A stretch of 64,000 nt of DNA from the NCBI RefSeq assembly GCF_036346105.1, contig NZ_CP107811.1, forward strand, positions 4,545,501-4,609,500. The letters run 5' to 3'. This document shows, in pieces, positions 8,149 to 16,214 of the stretch. The position numbers and the translations under genes were made by a program. This stretch comes from Streptomyces sp. NBC_00539. Its GTDB lineage: Bacteria; Actinomycetota; Actinomycetes; Streptomycetales; Streptomycetaceae. The notes beneath the pieces were generated by a model. That model saw only the letters and a program-made list of their open reading frames with translations, ran no database searches and was not told the DNA's origin. The stretch's first letter is position 1; every line of letters begins with the position of its first letter.

Positions 8149-8541
8149 ATCCACAAGTGTTCGCTCGCAGGACCCGCTCGCGCGTCCCTCCGCAGAACGA
8201 ACCAGAAATCTGCCGGAAGTCTGACGGGGCTCATACCTGAGAGCGGTGGCCGCCCCCCGAGCGCCGCCCGCCCCTACGCGATGCGCTCACCTCCTGCCCC
8301 TCCCCGGCGTCTTCGCGATGCCCGCGCGATAAGAACGGCCCCGGTCACCGCCTTGGGGCCCGCAGTCCCCGACCGGCCGGCGGCCGCTGACGGGCCGCCC
8401 CGCCGAGTGACACGAAGTCATACCTGAGGCGTACACGGCCGGCGACGCCCCCCATACCCGGGACGGAGTGCCGCGTTAGAACAGCCGTAGCGGCCGCCCG
8501 TTCCGCGCGCACCGCCCGCAGCGACCCCCCGGAGAACCGCC
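8149..8541. other. intergenic region with an 11-bp direct repeat
   Basis: About 390 bases between divergent genes for two secreted proteins. TCATACCTGAG occurs at 8231-8241 and again at 8418-8428, in the same orientation. The repeat could be a regulator site shared by the two genes, but two copies of an 11-mer is weak evidence. No gene was seen. Confidence 0.35.
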
Positions 8542-9018
8542 TTGCGCCTCGTCACCCCCCTCCTCGTCTCCGCGGCCGCCGGTCTGCTCGCCCTCACGCC
8601 CCCCGTCGACAAGCCGCAGGTCCTCAGTGACTGGACCCAGCCCGGCGCCGCGAGCTACGACGCCTGGGCCGACGCGCGCGCGAACCGGCGCGACTGGGCC
8701 GCGTACGACTTCGACTGGACGACGGACTACTGCACCACCTCGCCGGACAACCCGTTCGGCTTCCCGTTCCGGATGGCCTGCGCCCGCCACGACTTCGGCT
8801 ACCGCAACTACGGGGCCACGGGCCGCTTCCGCGCGCACAAACCGCGCCTGGACGACGCCTTCCACGCCGACATGAAGCGCGTGTGCGGCCACTACGCGGG
8901 GGCGCGCAGGGCGTCCTGCCTGAGCACCGCCTGGACCTACTACCAGGCCGTCAAGGCCTTCGGTGTCGGCGACCCGGGCACCGCCGTCGCCGAGGACGCC
9001 GTCACCCCTGCCCCCTGA
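8542..9018 (+). CDS. secreted prokaryotic phospholipase A2
   Basis: A 158-residue secreted enzyme of the small actinobacterial phospholipase A2 family, which hydrolyses the sn-2 ester of phospholipids with calcium. The signal peptide is MRLVTPLLVSAAAGLLALTP. The catalytic block is MACARHDFGYRNYG (His-Asp pair, with flanking Cys), followed by LDDAFHADMKRVC, which supplies the second acidic residue and disulphide Cys. The TDYCT and SCLSTAWTYY segments complete the conserved four-cysteine pattern. The start is TTG at 8542 with GGAG at 8531-8534. The size matches the family. Confidence 0.87.
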   Translation: MRLVTPLLVSAAAGLLALTPPVDKPQVLSDWTQPGAASYDAWADARANRRDWAAYDFDWTTDYCTTSPDNPFGFPFRMACARHDFGYRNYGATGRFRAHKPRLDDAFHADMKRVCGHYAGARRASCLSTAWTYYQAVKAFGVGDPGTAVAEDAVTPAP

Positions 9019-9035
9019 ATCCCCCGGACGCGCCA

Positions 9036-9072
9036 GTGTGCTGTGCCCCGCGACCAGGCGGACACAGCACAC
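9036..9072. terminator. bidirectional hairpin terminator
   Basis: GTGTGCTGTG (9036-9045) pairs perfectly with CACAGCACAC (9063-9072) around a 17-base loop. It sits between the convergent phospholipase and collagen-like genes. Confidence 0.65.
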
Positions 9073-9126
9073 GTCACCGCACTGCTTCTGTACCTCTGTA
9101 CTTCTCCTGCGCCACGGGCCGGAGGG

Positions 9127-10218
9127 TCAGGGGCGCTTCATGCCGTTCGCGGCGACCATGGGGCTCGCGGCGCCCTTGGGGCCGGCGGCGGGTTTCACGG
9201 CCGTCGCGAACTTCTTGCTCCGGAGCACCACCGGCGTCGGGGTCGTCTGCTGGGTCCAGGCCTCGTCCCAGAGGAACGTGGTGCCTTGGACGTCGCCGTG
9301 TGTCTGCCACACGGTCCCGTTCACCGTCACCGCCTTGACCCAGGCATTGCCGTCCCGCACCTCGATGGCGATGCCGCAGACACCCGCGGGGTAGTTCGGG
9401 TTCGCGGGGTCGTTCATGGTGGCCGTGGCGTTGGTGAGGTCCTGCCAGACGATCGGTCCGCCCAGCGGGGTCCCCCTGCCCACGTACGTCTTGCCGCCGG
9501 TGAGCACGGCCTGGAAGTCCACCGCGTCCCGTGCTGCGAGGGCGTCGATGTCGGCGCACGGCCCGGTGGCACCCGCCGGCCCGGCCGGTCCGGCGACTCC
9601 CTGGGGGCCGGCCGGTCCGGCCACGCCCGCAGGCCCCGCGGGTCCGCCGGGTCCTGCCACTCCCTGGGGGCCGGCCGGTCCGGCCGCACCCGCCGGTCCC
9701 GCCGGGCCGGCGGCACCCGGGGTCCCTGCCGGACCCGTGTCCCCGGTGGCCCCTGCCGGACCCGTGTCACCCGTGGGTCCCGTCGGGCCGGTTTCGCCCG
9801 CAGGGCCGGTGTCACCCGTCGGCCCGGTGTCGCCCGTCGGTCCGGGGGGACCCTCGGGGCCGGTCGGTCCCGTCGGGCCCTCACACCTGTCGTCGTGGGC
9901 CGCCTTCTTGGCCGCCGGCTGACCGGGCATCATCTTCTCGGCGCCCGGCTGTCCGAGCCGCGTCTGCTGGTCCTGCCCCGGCGGCGGGCCGTCCTCGTGG
10001 TGGTGCGGCGGCCGCCCCTGGCAGTGGTCGTCGTTCGCGGCCATCGCACCCGACAGACGGATGCCGGCTGCGGTCGTGGCGTGCGGCGCCATGGCGATCG
10101 CGGGACTCGCGATTCCCGTCAGCAGCAGGGCGAGCGACGCGACGACGCCGCCTTTCAGCCAGGTGCCGCGTTGGGGAAGCGGTCCGAGACAGGACCGGTT
10201 CGTGGGCCCAGGACTCAT
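9127..10218 (-). CDS. secreted collagen-like repeat protein
   Basis: A 363-residue exported protein. A Trp/Lys-containing N-region and hydrophobic core (about 21-42) form the signal peptide. A His/Pro/Gln-rich linker (about 60-112) precedes 36 uninterrupted Gly-X-Y triplets (about 114-221), dominated by GPT, GDT, GPA and GVA. A globular C-terminal domain of about 140 residues ([14 protein letters not shown] to the end) follows and matches nothing I recognise. Single Cys residues bracket the collagen block at about 112 and 221 and could staple the trimer. ATG at 10218 has AAGGAG eight bases upstream. No LPxTG or membrane anchor is present, so it is probably released or wall-associated. The role is unknown. 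Confidence 0.8.
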   Translation of the reverse strand: MSPGPTNRSCLGPLPQRGTWLKGGVVASLALLLTGIASPAIAMAPHATTAAGIRLSGAMAANDDHCQGRPPHHHEDGPPPGQDQQTRLGQPGAEKMMPGQPAAKKAAHDDRCEGPTGPTGPEGPPGPTGDTGPTGDTGPAGETGPTGPTGDTGPAGATGDTGPAGTPGAAGPAGPAGAAGPAGPQGVAGPGGPAGPAGVAGPAGPQGVAGPAGPAGATGPCADIDALAARDAVDFQAVLTGGKTYVGRGTPLGGPIVWQDLTNATATMNDPANPNYPAGVCGIAIEVRDGNAWVKAVTVNGTVWQTHGDVQGTTFLWDEAWTQQTTPTPVVLRSKKFATAVKPAAGPKGAASPMVAANGMKRP

Positions 10219-10437
10219 TCGTGTGCTCCTTGTCGAGCAGGATCAAGTGGTGTGGGGGAGACGGGTTCCCGCTCCCCCTGCCGTCTTCGGAGTCCTGATG
10301 CGGTGACTTGAGGCTTTTGTCGGTCGATTAACGGATTGGCCTACAAGCCCACCTCCAACGGCCGCACGCCCCCGGCAACCCGCCCGTGCGCCCCGGCGTG
10401 CCGCCCACGGTCGTCCCGGACCGGTGCCTAAGGTCGC

Positions 10438-11580
10438 ATGTCGCCAGGTCGCCCGGCCCGACCCGCACGAAATGGTGATGCCGTGAAGAAGCCGTCCATC
10501 TGCCTCTGCATGATCGTCAAGAACGAGTCGAAGGTCATCGAACGGTGCCTCGCCTCCGTCCGCGACCTCGTCGACACCTGGGTCATCTCCGACACCGGCT
10601 CGACCGACGGAACCCAGCAGCTCATCCGCACGGCGCTCCACGGCATCCCGGGAGAACTCCACGAGGAGCCCTTCCGCGACTTCGGCCACAACCGGAGCCT
10701 GAACATCGCCTACGCCCGCGGCCGCGCGGACTACCTGCTCCTGCTCGACGCCGACCTGGTCATCCGGCGCGACGGCCCGCTGCCCCCACTGACGGCCGAC
10801 TCCTACATGCTCCGCCACGAGGGCCCGACCGAGTACCGCATCAAGCGCCTGGTCCGCGGCGACCTGCCCTGGCGCTACGAGGGCGTCACCCACGAGTACC
10901 TGACCGCCGACCAGGACCACTCGCAGGAGAACATGGACGCGCTCGTCATCGAGGACTACGGCGACGGCGGCTCCAAGCACGACAAGTTCGAACGCGACGA
11001 GCGGCTGCTGAGCGCCGAGATGGAACGCGACCCCACCAACGCGCGAACGGTCTTCTACCTGGCGCAGACCCTGCGCGACATGCGCCGCACCGACGAGGCG
11101 ATCGCCCTGTACGAGCGGCGCGCGCAGATGGGCGGATGGGCCGAAGAGGTGTACTTCGCCCTCCTCCAGTCCGGGATCCTGCGCGCCGAATCCGGCGACT
11201 GGCCGTCCGCCATGGACGCCCTCTCCCGCGCCTGGGAGTCGCGCCCGCAGCGCCTCGAAGCATGCTACGAACTGGTCAGCCGACTGCGCCGGATGGGCCG
11301 GTACCACGCGGCGCACGCCTTCGTCCGGCTCGCGCTGGGGAAGCCGCGCCCGGACGACCTGCTCTTCATCCAGCCGTGGGTGTACCGCTGGGGGCTGCTG
11401 TTCGAGTACTCGATCACGGCCTACTGGGTGGGCGAGTACGCCGCTTCCCTCGAAGCCTGCGACCGCCTGCTGGAACTGCCCGACCTCCCCGAGGCCCACC
11501 GCGAGCAGACGCTCACCAACCGCGAGTTCGCCGTCCGCCGACTCGCCCCGCTCCCCGAACCAACCGCGGCGAGGTCGTGA
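10438..11580 (+). CDS. family 2 glycosyltransferase with TPR-like helices
   Basis: A cytosolic protein of 365-380 residues. The N-terminal GT-A fold starts at PSICLCMIVKNES; the nucleotide-sugar-binding SDTGSTDGT loop and the metal-binding LLLLDADL (DxD-type) follow. The HRS block includes LPWRYEGVTHEYL. From about residue 200 the sequence becomes alpha-helical and TPR-like (ARTVFYLAQTLRDMRRTDEAIALYERRA). Such proteins often occur as glycan-tailoring enzymes; acceptor and product are unknown. The start may be ATG at 10438 (TAAGGT just upstream) or GTG at 10483. No polysaccharide genes surround it. Confidence 0.8.
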   Translation: MSPGRPARPARNGDAVKKPSICLCMIVKNESKVIERCLASVRDLVDTWVISDTGSTDGTQQLIRTALHGIPGELHEEPFRDFGHNRSLNIAYARGRADYLLLLDADLVIRRDGPLPPLTADSYMLRHEGPTEYRIKRLVRGDLPWRYEGVTHEYLTADQDHSQENMDALVIEDYGDGGSKHDKFERDERLLSAEMERDPTNARTVFYLAQTLRDMRRTDEAIALYERRAQMGGWAEEVYFALLQSGILRAESGDWPSAMDALSRAWESRPQRLEACYELVSRLRRMGRYHAAHAFVRLALGKPRPDDLLFIQPWVYRWGLLFEYSITAYWVGEYAASLEACDRLLELPDLPEAHREQTLTNREFAVRRLAPLPEPTAARS

Positions 11581-11761
11581 CCCCCGCCGCCCGGCGGGGC
11601 CGGCCGGGGGCCGCCGGACCGGGCCGACCGGGCCTGTAGTGCCGGTGCGGCGGGTGTCCAGCGCCTGTGCAGTGGCTGTAAATGACACACGCCGGGTACG
11701 GACCGGCGTGCCGCGCCCCGGCGCGCCGGGCCCGCCGGCGGGCGTGCCCACGGCTTGCACG

Positions 11762-11787
11762 GAAGCCCTCCGCGGTGGGAGGGCTTC
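11762..11787 (-). terminator. terminator of the tRNA-Arg gene
   Basis: A perfect 10-bp stem: GAAGCCCTCC (11762-11771), six-base loop, GGAGGGCTTC (11778-11787). It lies 17 bases beyond the tRNA 3' end in the direction of transcription. Confidence 0.75.
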
Positions 11788-11803
11788 GACCGTGTGGAAA
11801 GAG

Positions 11804-11876
11804 TGCCCCCGGCAGGACTCGAACCTGCGGCCAAGTGCTTAGAAGGCACCTGCTCTATCCACTGAGCTACGGGGGC
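11804..11876 (-). tRNA. tRNA-Arg (anticodon UCU)
   Basis: A 73-nt cloverleaf without encoded CCA. The acceptor stem GCCCCCG pairs with CGGGGGC. The D arm is GCTC/GAGC. The anticodon stem GGTGC/GCACT (one G-U pair) encloses loop CTTCTAA, giving anticodon UCU, which reads AGA. The T arm is GCAGG-TTCGAGT-CCTGC. AGA is a rare codon in this genome type. tRNA genes are frequent integration sites, but no integrase or duplicated tRNA end is visible here. Confidence 0.95.
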
Positions 11877-12199
11877 CGGAAGGTGGCCGTGGTGGCCTGG
11901 AGCCCCTGGGTGGGGGTGGGACTGTGGTCCGTGCCGGGTCAAGGATAGGGCTCCGGTCGCCTTGTCCCGGTTGCTTCACCCGCGTGCCACGATGTGGAGG
12001 TTCGGTGAAGCGGTCCGATAATCGCAGGCAGGTGCGATTCTCGCATCGCTTTTGCGCCGCGCCGCCCCTGGGTGTTGTGCACTCGTTATGCCTGCGTCCC
12101 ACTCGTCCGCCGTGTCCATGATGTCCCGCCGGAGTCGCGGTCGGCGCGCAGAGGGCGTATAAGCTTCAAAAATGGCCTTAAATTGGGCATTCTTCGCAT
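11877..12199. promoter_or_regulatory. upstream region of the dynB operon
   Basis: About 320 bases between the tRNA and dynB. The last 60 bases are unusually AT-rich for this window (around 12158-12190, with AAGCTTCAAAAA), marking the likely promoter and leader. No Shine-Dalgarno sequence is obvious before the GTG at 12200. Exact promoter boxes could not be assigned. Confidence 0.4.
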
Positions 12200-13816
12200 G
12201 TGGTGACCTTGGATGTTCGGCCTCAGCTGCTCGATGCCCTGTCCGCCCTGCGCGACCGGGTCGCGTCCGTGCGTCTGCCGCTGCCCCTGCCCGGCGCCCC
12301 GCGCGCCCGCCAGACGAGAGCCGAGCTGCTCGCGCAGCTCGACGACTACCTCGTACCCCGGCTCAAGGCGCCCGAGGCGCCGCTGCTCGCCGTCGTCGGC
12401 GGGTCCACCGGGGCCGGTAAGTCCACCCTCGTCAATTCCCTCGTGGGCCGCCAGGTGAGTGAAGCCGGTGTCCTGCGCCCCACGACGCGCATCCCCGTGC
12501 TCGTCTGCCACCCCGACGACCACCACTGGTTCGCCGGTATGCGGGTCCTGCCCGACCTGACCCGCGTATGGGCGCCGCCGGACGAGGAGGACGTACGCCC
12601 CACACCCAGAAGGACGAATCCGCGCGGACATCACCACGCCACCCGCGAACTGCGCATCGAGACCGTCTCCACCCTCCCCCGGGGCCTCGCCCTCCTCGAC
12701 GCCCCCGACATCGACTCCCTCGTCGTCGAGAACCGGACACTCGCCGCCGAACTCATCTGCGCCGCCGACGTCTGGGTCATGGTCACCACCGCCTCCCGCT
12801 ACGCCGACGCCGTCCCCTGGCACCTCCTGCGGACCGCCAAGCAGTACAAGGCCACCCTCGTCACCGTCCTCGACCGGGTCCCGCACCAGGTGCTCGCCGA
12901 CGTCTCACGGCAGTACGGGGCCCTGCTCACCCGGGCCGGGCTGGGCGACGTACCGCGGTTCACGGTCCCGGAACTGCCCGAGTCCGCCGGCGGGGGCGGG
13001 CTGCTGCCGGCCAGTGCCGTCGCGCCGCTGTTCGAGTGGCTCAGCCACCACGCCACCGACCCGGCGGCCCGCCAGTACGCCGTCGGGCGCACCGCGCTCG
13101 GCGCGCTCGACTCCCTGGGCCGGCGCATGCCGGAACTCGCCTCCGCCGTCGCCGCCCAGCACGCCGCCGCCGTACGGCTGACGGCGGCCGTGGAGGACGC
13201 GTACAAGCGCGAGGGCAGGCGGGTGCGCAACCGGCTCGACCGGGGGGCCGTCCTCGCCGGTGACGCCCTGACCCGCTGGCGCGGCTACCCCCTGGACACG
13301 AGCGCCGACGAACTGCTCGACTCGCTGGCCGAATCCCTCGCCGCACTGCTCCAGTGCGCCGTCGCCGCTGCCGACGAGCGGATCGCCGACGCCTGGCGGC
13401 GCGAACCCGCCGCCGCGGCCCTGCCCCTGCCCACCCCCGACCGCGAAGCGGCGGAACGTATCGGCATGGCCGTACGCCGCTGGCGGCGCGTGCTGGAGGA
13501 ACTCGCGGAGGACGAGGTGGCACAGCTCGACCGGCAGCCCGCGCCCGACCCCGACGGCGTCGCAGCCCTCCTCGTCTCCGCCCTCCTCGGCGGCAAACGG
13601 GCCCGGCCGGCCGGGGAGAAACTCGCCGAACGGATCGGCGCACAGGCCGCCCTGCGCCTGCGAGACCGGGGCGCGGAACTCGTCGGCGACCACCTCGACC
13701 AGGTCCTGCGCGCCGAACGCGACCGCCGGCTCGCCCCGCTGGAAGCCCTCGAAGTGACCCCCGAACCACAGGCCGAGCTGATCGCCGCCTTGTCCGTACT
13801 GCAGAAGGAGAGGTGA
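12200..13816 (+). CDS. dynB: dynamin-like GTPase DynB
   Basis: A 538-residue dynamin-superfamily GTPase without membrane helices. The P-loop is [10 protein letters not shown] (67-76), the G2-type Thr lies in RPTTRIPVL, and G3 is LLDAPDIDS. The canonical G4 N/TKxD is not kept: the equivalent strand reads LVTVLDRVP. The C-terminal half is long and helical, as in bacterial dynamins. It is followed after four bases by a second GTPase gene with transmembrane helices and by a small SSB gene; this matches the Streptomyces dynB-dynA pair, whose products stabilise FtsZ rings at sporulation septa. The name rests on size, missing membrane segments and gene order. The start is GTG at 12200 or 12203. Confidence 0.72.
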   Translation: MVTLDVRPQLLDALSALRDRVASVRLPLPLPGAPRARQTRAELLAQLDDYLVPRLKAPEAPLLAVVGGSTGAGKSTLVNSLVGRQVSEAGVLRPTTRIPVLVCHPDDHHWFAGMRVLPDLTRVWAPPDEEDVRPTPRRTNPRGHHHATRELRIETVSTLPRGLALLDAPDIDSLVVENRTLAAELICAADVWVMVTTASRYADAVPWHLLRTAKQYKATLVTVLDRVPHQVLADVSRQYGALLTRAGLGDVPRFTVPELPESAGGGGLLPASAVAPLFEWLSHHATDPAARQYAVGRTALGALDSLGRRMPELASAVAAQHAAAVRLTAAVEDAYKREGRRVRNRLDRGAVLAGDALTRWRGYPLDTSADELLDSLAESLAALLQCAVAAADERIADAWRREPAAAALPLPTPDREAAERIGMAVRRWRRVLEELAEDEVAQLDRQPAPDPDGVAALLVSALLGGKRARPAGEKLAERIGAQAALRLRDRGAELVGDHLDQVLRAERDRRLAPLEALEVTPEPQAELIAALSVLQKER

Positions 13817-13820
13817 CACG

Positions 13821-15638
13821 GTGGGCGCCTTGACCGACCGCAGCGAGGAACGCTGGGACGACGGGTTCATCGCACGCTCGCGCCCCAAGCCCACCGGCGA
13901 GGGCCCGGACGGCGACGACGGCGACGACGCCCTCGTCCGGGCCGTCTCCGGAGCCGGCAACGACGGCGGCAAGGCGCCCGCGCCCCCGCCCAGCCCCGAG
14001 GCTCAGGCCCTGCGGACCCGCCTGGACGCGCTGCGCCAGCTCGTCGGGCTCTCCCGCACCCGCATCCTCGACGGCAAGAGCCTCGCCGAGGCCGGCCGCG
14101 TGCTCGACGAGGCGGCCGCGCGGCGCGGACTCTCCACCCAGCACACGGTCGTCGCGATCGCCGGAGCCACCGGGAGCGGGAAGTCCACGCTCTTCAACGC
14201 CCTGGCCGGCGTACAGATCTCCGAGACGGGACTGCGCCGCCCGACCACCGCCGCGCCGATCGCCTGCAGCTGGTCGGACGGGGCCGCCGGACTGCTCGAC
14301 CGGCTGGAGATCCCGGGAAGGCTGCGGCGACGGCCCCGGGAGACCCCGGAGGCCGAGGCGCTGCGCGGGATGGTCCTGGTGGACCTGCCCGACCTGGACT
14401 CGGCGGTCGTCGCGCACCGCGAACACGTCGACCGGGTCCTGGCGCTGGTCGACGCGGTGGTGTGGGTGGTGGACCCGGAGAAGTACGCCGACGCGGTGCT
14501 GCACGAGCGGTACCTGAGACCGCTGGCCGGCCACGCGGAGGTGACGTTCGTCGTGCTGAACCAGGTGGACCGGCTGCCCGCGGACGCCGTCGACCTGGTC
14601 CTGGACGACCTGCGGCGGCTGCTCGACGAGGACGGCATGGCGCTCGGCGAGCACGGCGAACCCGGCGCCACCGTCCTCGGCCTGTCCGCGCTGACCGGCG
14701 AGGGGGTCGGGGAACTGCGCGAACTCCTCGCCCAGTTCACCCAGGAGAAGGGCGCCGCGACCCGGCGGATCTCCGCCGACGTCGACCGGGCCGCGACGCA
14801 CCTGTATCCGCTCTACGTGGCCGACGGGCATTCCGGCCCCGAGATCGGGGAGGCGGCGCGCGCCGCCTTCGAGGACCGGCTCGCGGAGGCGGTCGGGGCG
14901 TACGCCGCCGGGCTCGCCGCCGAGCGGGCCTGGCGGCGCAACGCCGGGAAGGCCTGCGGGACGCCGTGGCTGCGGCTGTGGCGCTGGTACGAGAGCAGGC
15001 GCGCCCCGCGCTCCCTGACGGGGCTGGCCGCCCTCGCGGCGATCGGGCGCTCCCCGGGGGCCGGGCCGGCGCCGGCCGAGGAGGAGGTCACGGCCCGGCA
15101 GCGGGTGGAGCAGGCCGTACGGACCGTCGCGGACGAGGCGGCCATCGGGCTGCCCGAGCCGTGGGCACAGGCCGTACGGGAGACGGCGGTGCGCGGGGCC
15201 GAGCGGCTGCCGGAGGCGCTGGACGAGATCGCGGTGACCCTCGGCGCGGCCGTCGCCGTCCCCAGGGCCAAGCCGCCGCGGCCCAAGTGGTGGCCGGCGG
15301 CGGTACTGACGCAGGCGGCCATGACGCTGCTCCAGATCTTCGGCGGTGCGTGGCTCACCGGGCAGATCATCGGGGTCCTGGAGCCGCGCCTGTTGCCGCC
15401 GGTGCTGCTGATGGTGGCGGGCATCGTCGGCGGGCCGCTGGTCGAGTGGGCCTGCTCGATGGCGGCGCGGGGACCGGCGCGCCGGTACGGGCAGGACGCG
15501 GAGCAGCGGCTGCGGCAGGCGGCGGCCGGGTGCGGGCGGGCGCGGGTGCTGGAGCCGGTCGCGGCGGAGCTGCTGCGGTACCGGGAGGTGCGCGAGCAGT
15601 ACGCGACGGTGGCGCGGTTGTCCACAACCCACCAGTAA
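13821..15638 (+). CDS. dynA: membrane-anchored dynamin-like GTPase DynA
   Basis: A 605-residue dynamin-like GTPase. A charged Asp/Gly-rich N-terminus precedes P-loop AGATGSGKST (about 114-123), G2 RRPTTAAPI, G3 LVDLPDLDS and G4 LNQVDRL, all intact. Two hydrophobic helices near the C-terminus (about 493-515 and 525-547) form a membrane paddle or hairpin and are followed by a helical tail. GTG at 13821 lies four bases after the dynB stop, with AAGGAGAGG just upstream, so translation is coupled. In streptomycetes the DynA-DynB complex sits at sporulation septa with SsgB, SepF and FtsZ; that role is taken from published work on the family. Confidence 0.75.
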   Translation: MGALTDRSEERWDDGFIARSRPKPTGEGPDGDDGDDALVRAVSGAGNDGGKAPAPPPSPEAQALRTRLDALRQLVGLSRTRILDGKSLAEAGRVLDEAAARRGLSTQHTVVAIAGATGSGKSTLFNALAGVQISETGLRRPTTAAPIACSWSDGAAGLLDRLEIPGRLRRRPRETPEAEALRGMVLVDLPDLDSAVVAHREHVDRVLALVDAVVWVVDPEKYADAVLHERYLRPLAGHAEVTFVVLNQVDRLPADAVDLVLDDLRRLLDEDGMALGEHGEPGATVLGLSALTGEGVGELRELLAQFTQEKGAATRRISADVDRAATHLYPLYVADGHSGPEIGEAARAAFEDRLAEAVGAYAAGLAAERAWRRNAGKACGTPWLRLWRWYESRRAPRSLTGLAALAAIGRSPGAGPAPAEEEVTARQRVEQAVRTVADEAAIGLPEPWAQAVRETAVRGAERLPEALDEIAVTLGAAVAVPRAKPPRPKWWPAAVLTQAAMTLLQIFGGAWLTGQIIGVLEPRLLPPVLLMVAGIVGGPLVEWACSMAARGPARRYGQDAEQRLRQAAAGCGRARVLEPVAAELLRYREVREQYATVARLSTTHQ

Positions 15639-15738
15639 TCCACAGGCCCGAGCGGGACCGGGGGCGGCGGGCCAGCATGGTCGTACCTCGTGCGGATGGT
15701 CCGGGCGGGGGAGCGGGATGCGGGGAAGGGAAGCGGGG

Positions 15739-16146
15739 ATGAACGACACCCTGGTGACGCTGGTGGGCCACGTGGCGACCCAGATCGACTTCAAGGAGAC
15801 GCCGGCGGGTCCGTCGGCGAGGTTCCGGTTCGCGGTGACGCCGCGGTATTTCGACCGGCGCAAGGAGGCGTGGGCCGACGGCTCCACCAGCTTCTACACG
15901 GTGTGGGCGCGACGGACGCTGGCGCTGAACCTGGCCAGTTCCGTTTCGGTCGGGGAGCCGCTGGTGGTGCACGGGCGGCTGCGGGTCCGGGACGACCCGC
16001 CGGACGGGGACGGCGTGCGGTGGTTCTCGGCGGACATCGACGCCGTCGCCATCGGACACGACCTCAACCGCGGTACGGCGGCGTTCCGCCGGGTCGTGAG
16101 AACGGACGTGTCCCTGATGGATCCTCAGAAGGCGGCGGTGGTCTGA
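15739..16146 (+). CDS. ssbB: second single-stranded DNA-binding protein
   Basis: A 135-residue single OB-fold protein: NDTLVTLVGHVATQIDF opens the fold, with RFRFAVTPRYFD, SFYTVWARRTLALNLASSV and PLVVHGRLRVRDD following. It lacks the long Gly-rich tail with acidic tip that recruits partners in housekeeping SSB, so it is the paralogue type. In S. coelicolor, SsbB acts in chromosome segregation during sporulation, which fits its place directly behind the septal dynamins. ATG at 15739 is preferred, with a purine-rich GGGAAGCGGGG upstream. It is separated from dynA by 100 bases. Confidence 0.75.
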   Translation: MNDTLVTLVGHVATQIDFKETPAGPSARFRFAVTPRYFDRRKEAWADGSTSFYTVWARRTLALNLASSVSVGEPLVVHGRLRVRDDPPDGDGVRWFSADIDAVAIGHDLNRGTAAFRRVVRTDVSLMDPQKAAVV

Positions 16147-16214
16147 ATGTTCGAGGGGGCTAAGATCACCCGGTACTCACGGGCACCTGGGCCTTCGGCC
16201 CGAAGGGGAAGACT

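Noticed and set aside
11804-11876. tRNA-Arg as an attachment site of an integrated element
   Set aside because: No integrase, no duplicated tRNA 3' end and no foreign-looking gene block flank it; neighbours are core genes.
13041-15887. A very long open frame (over 900 codons) on the minus strand opposite the dynamin genes
   Set aside because: Its translation is Arg/Gly/Pro-rich without domains, and the plus strand encodes two clear GTPases. High GC removes stop codons from the opposite strand.
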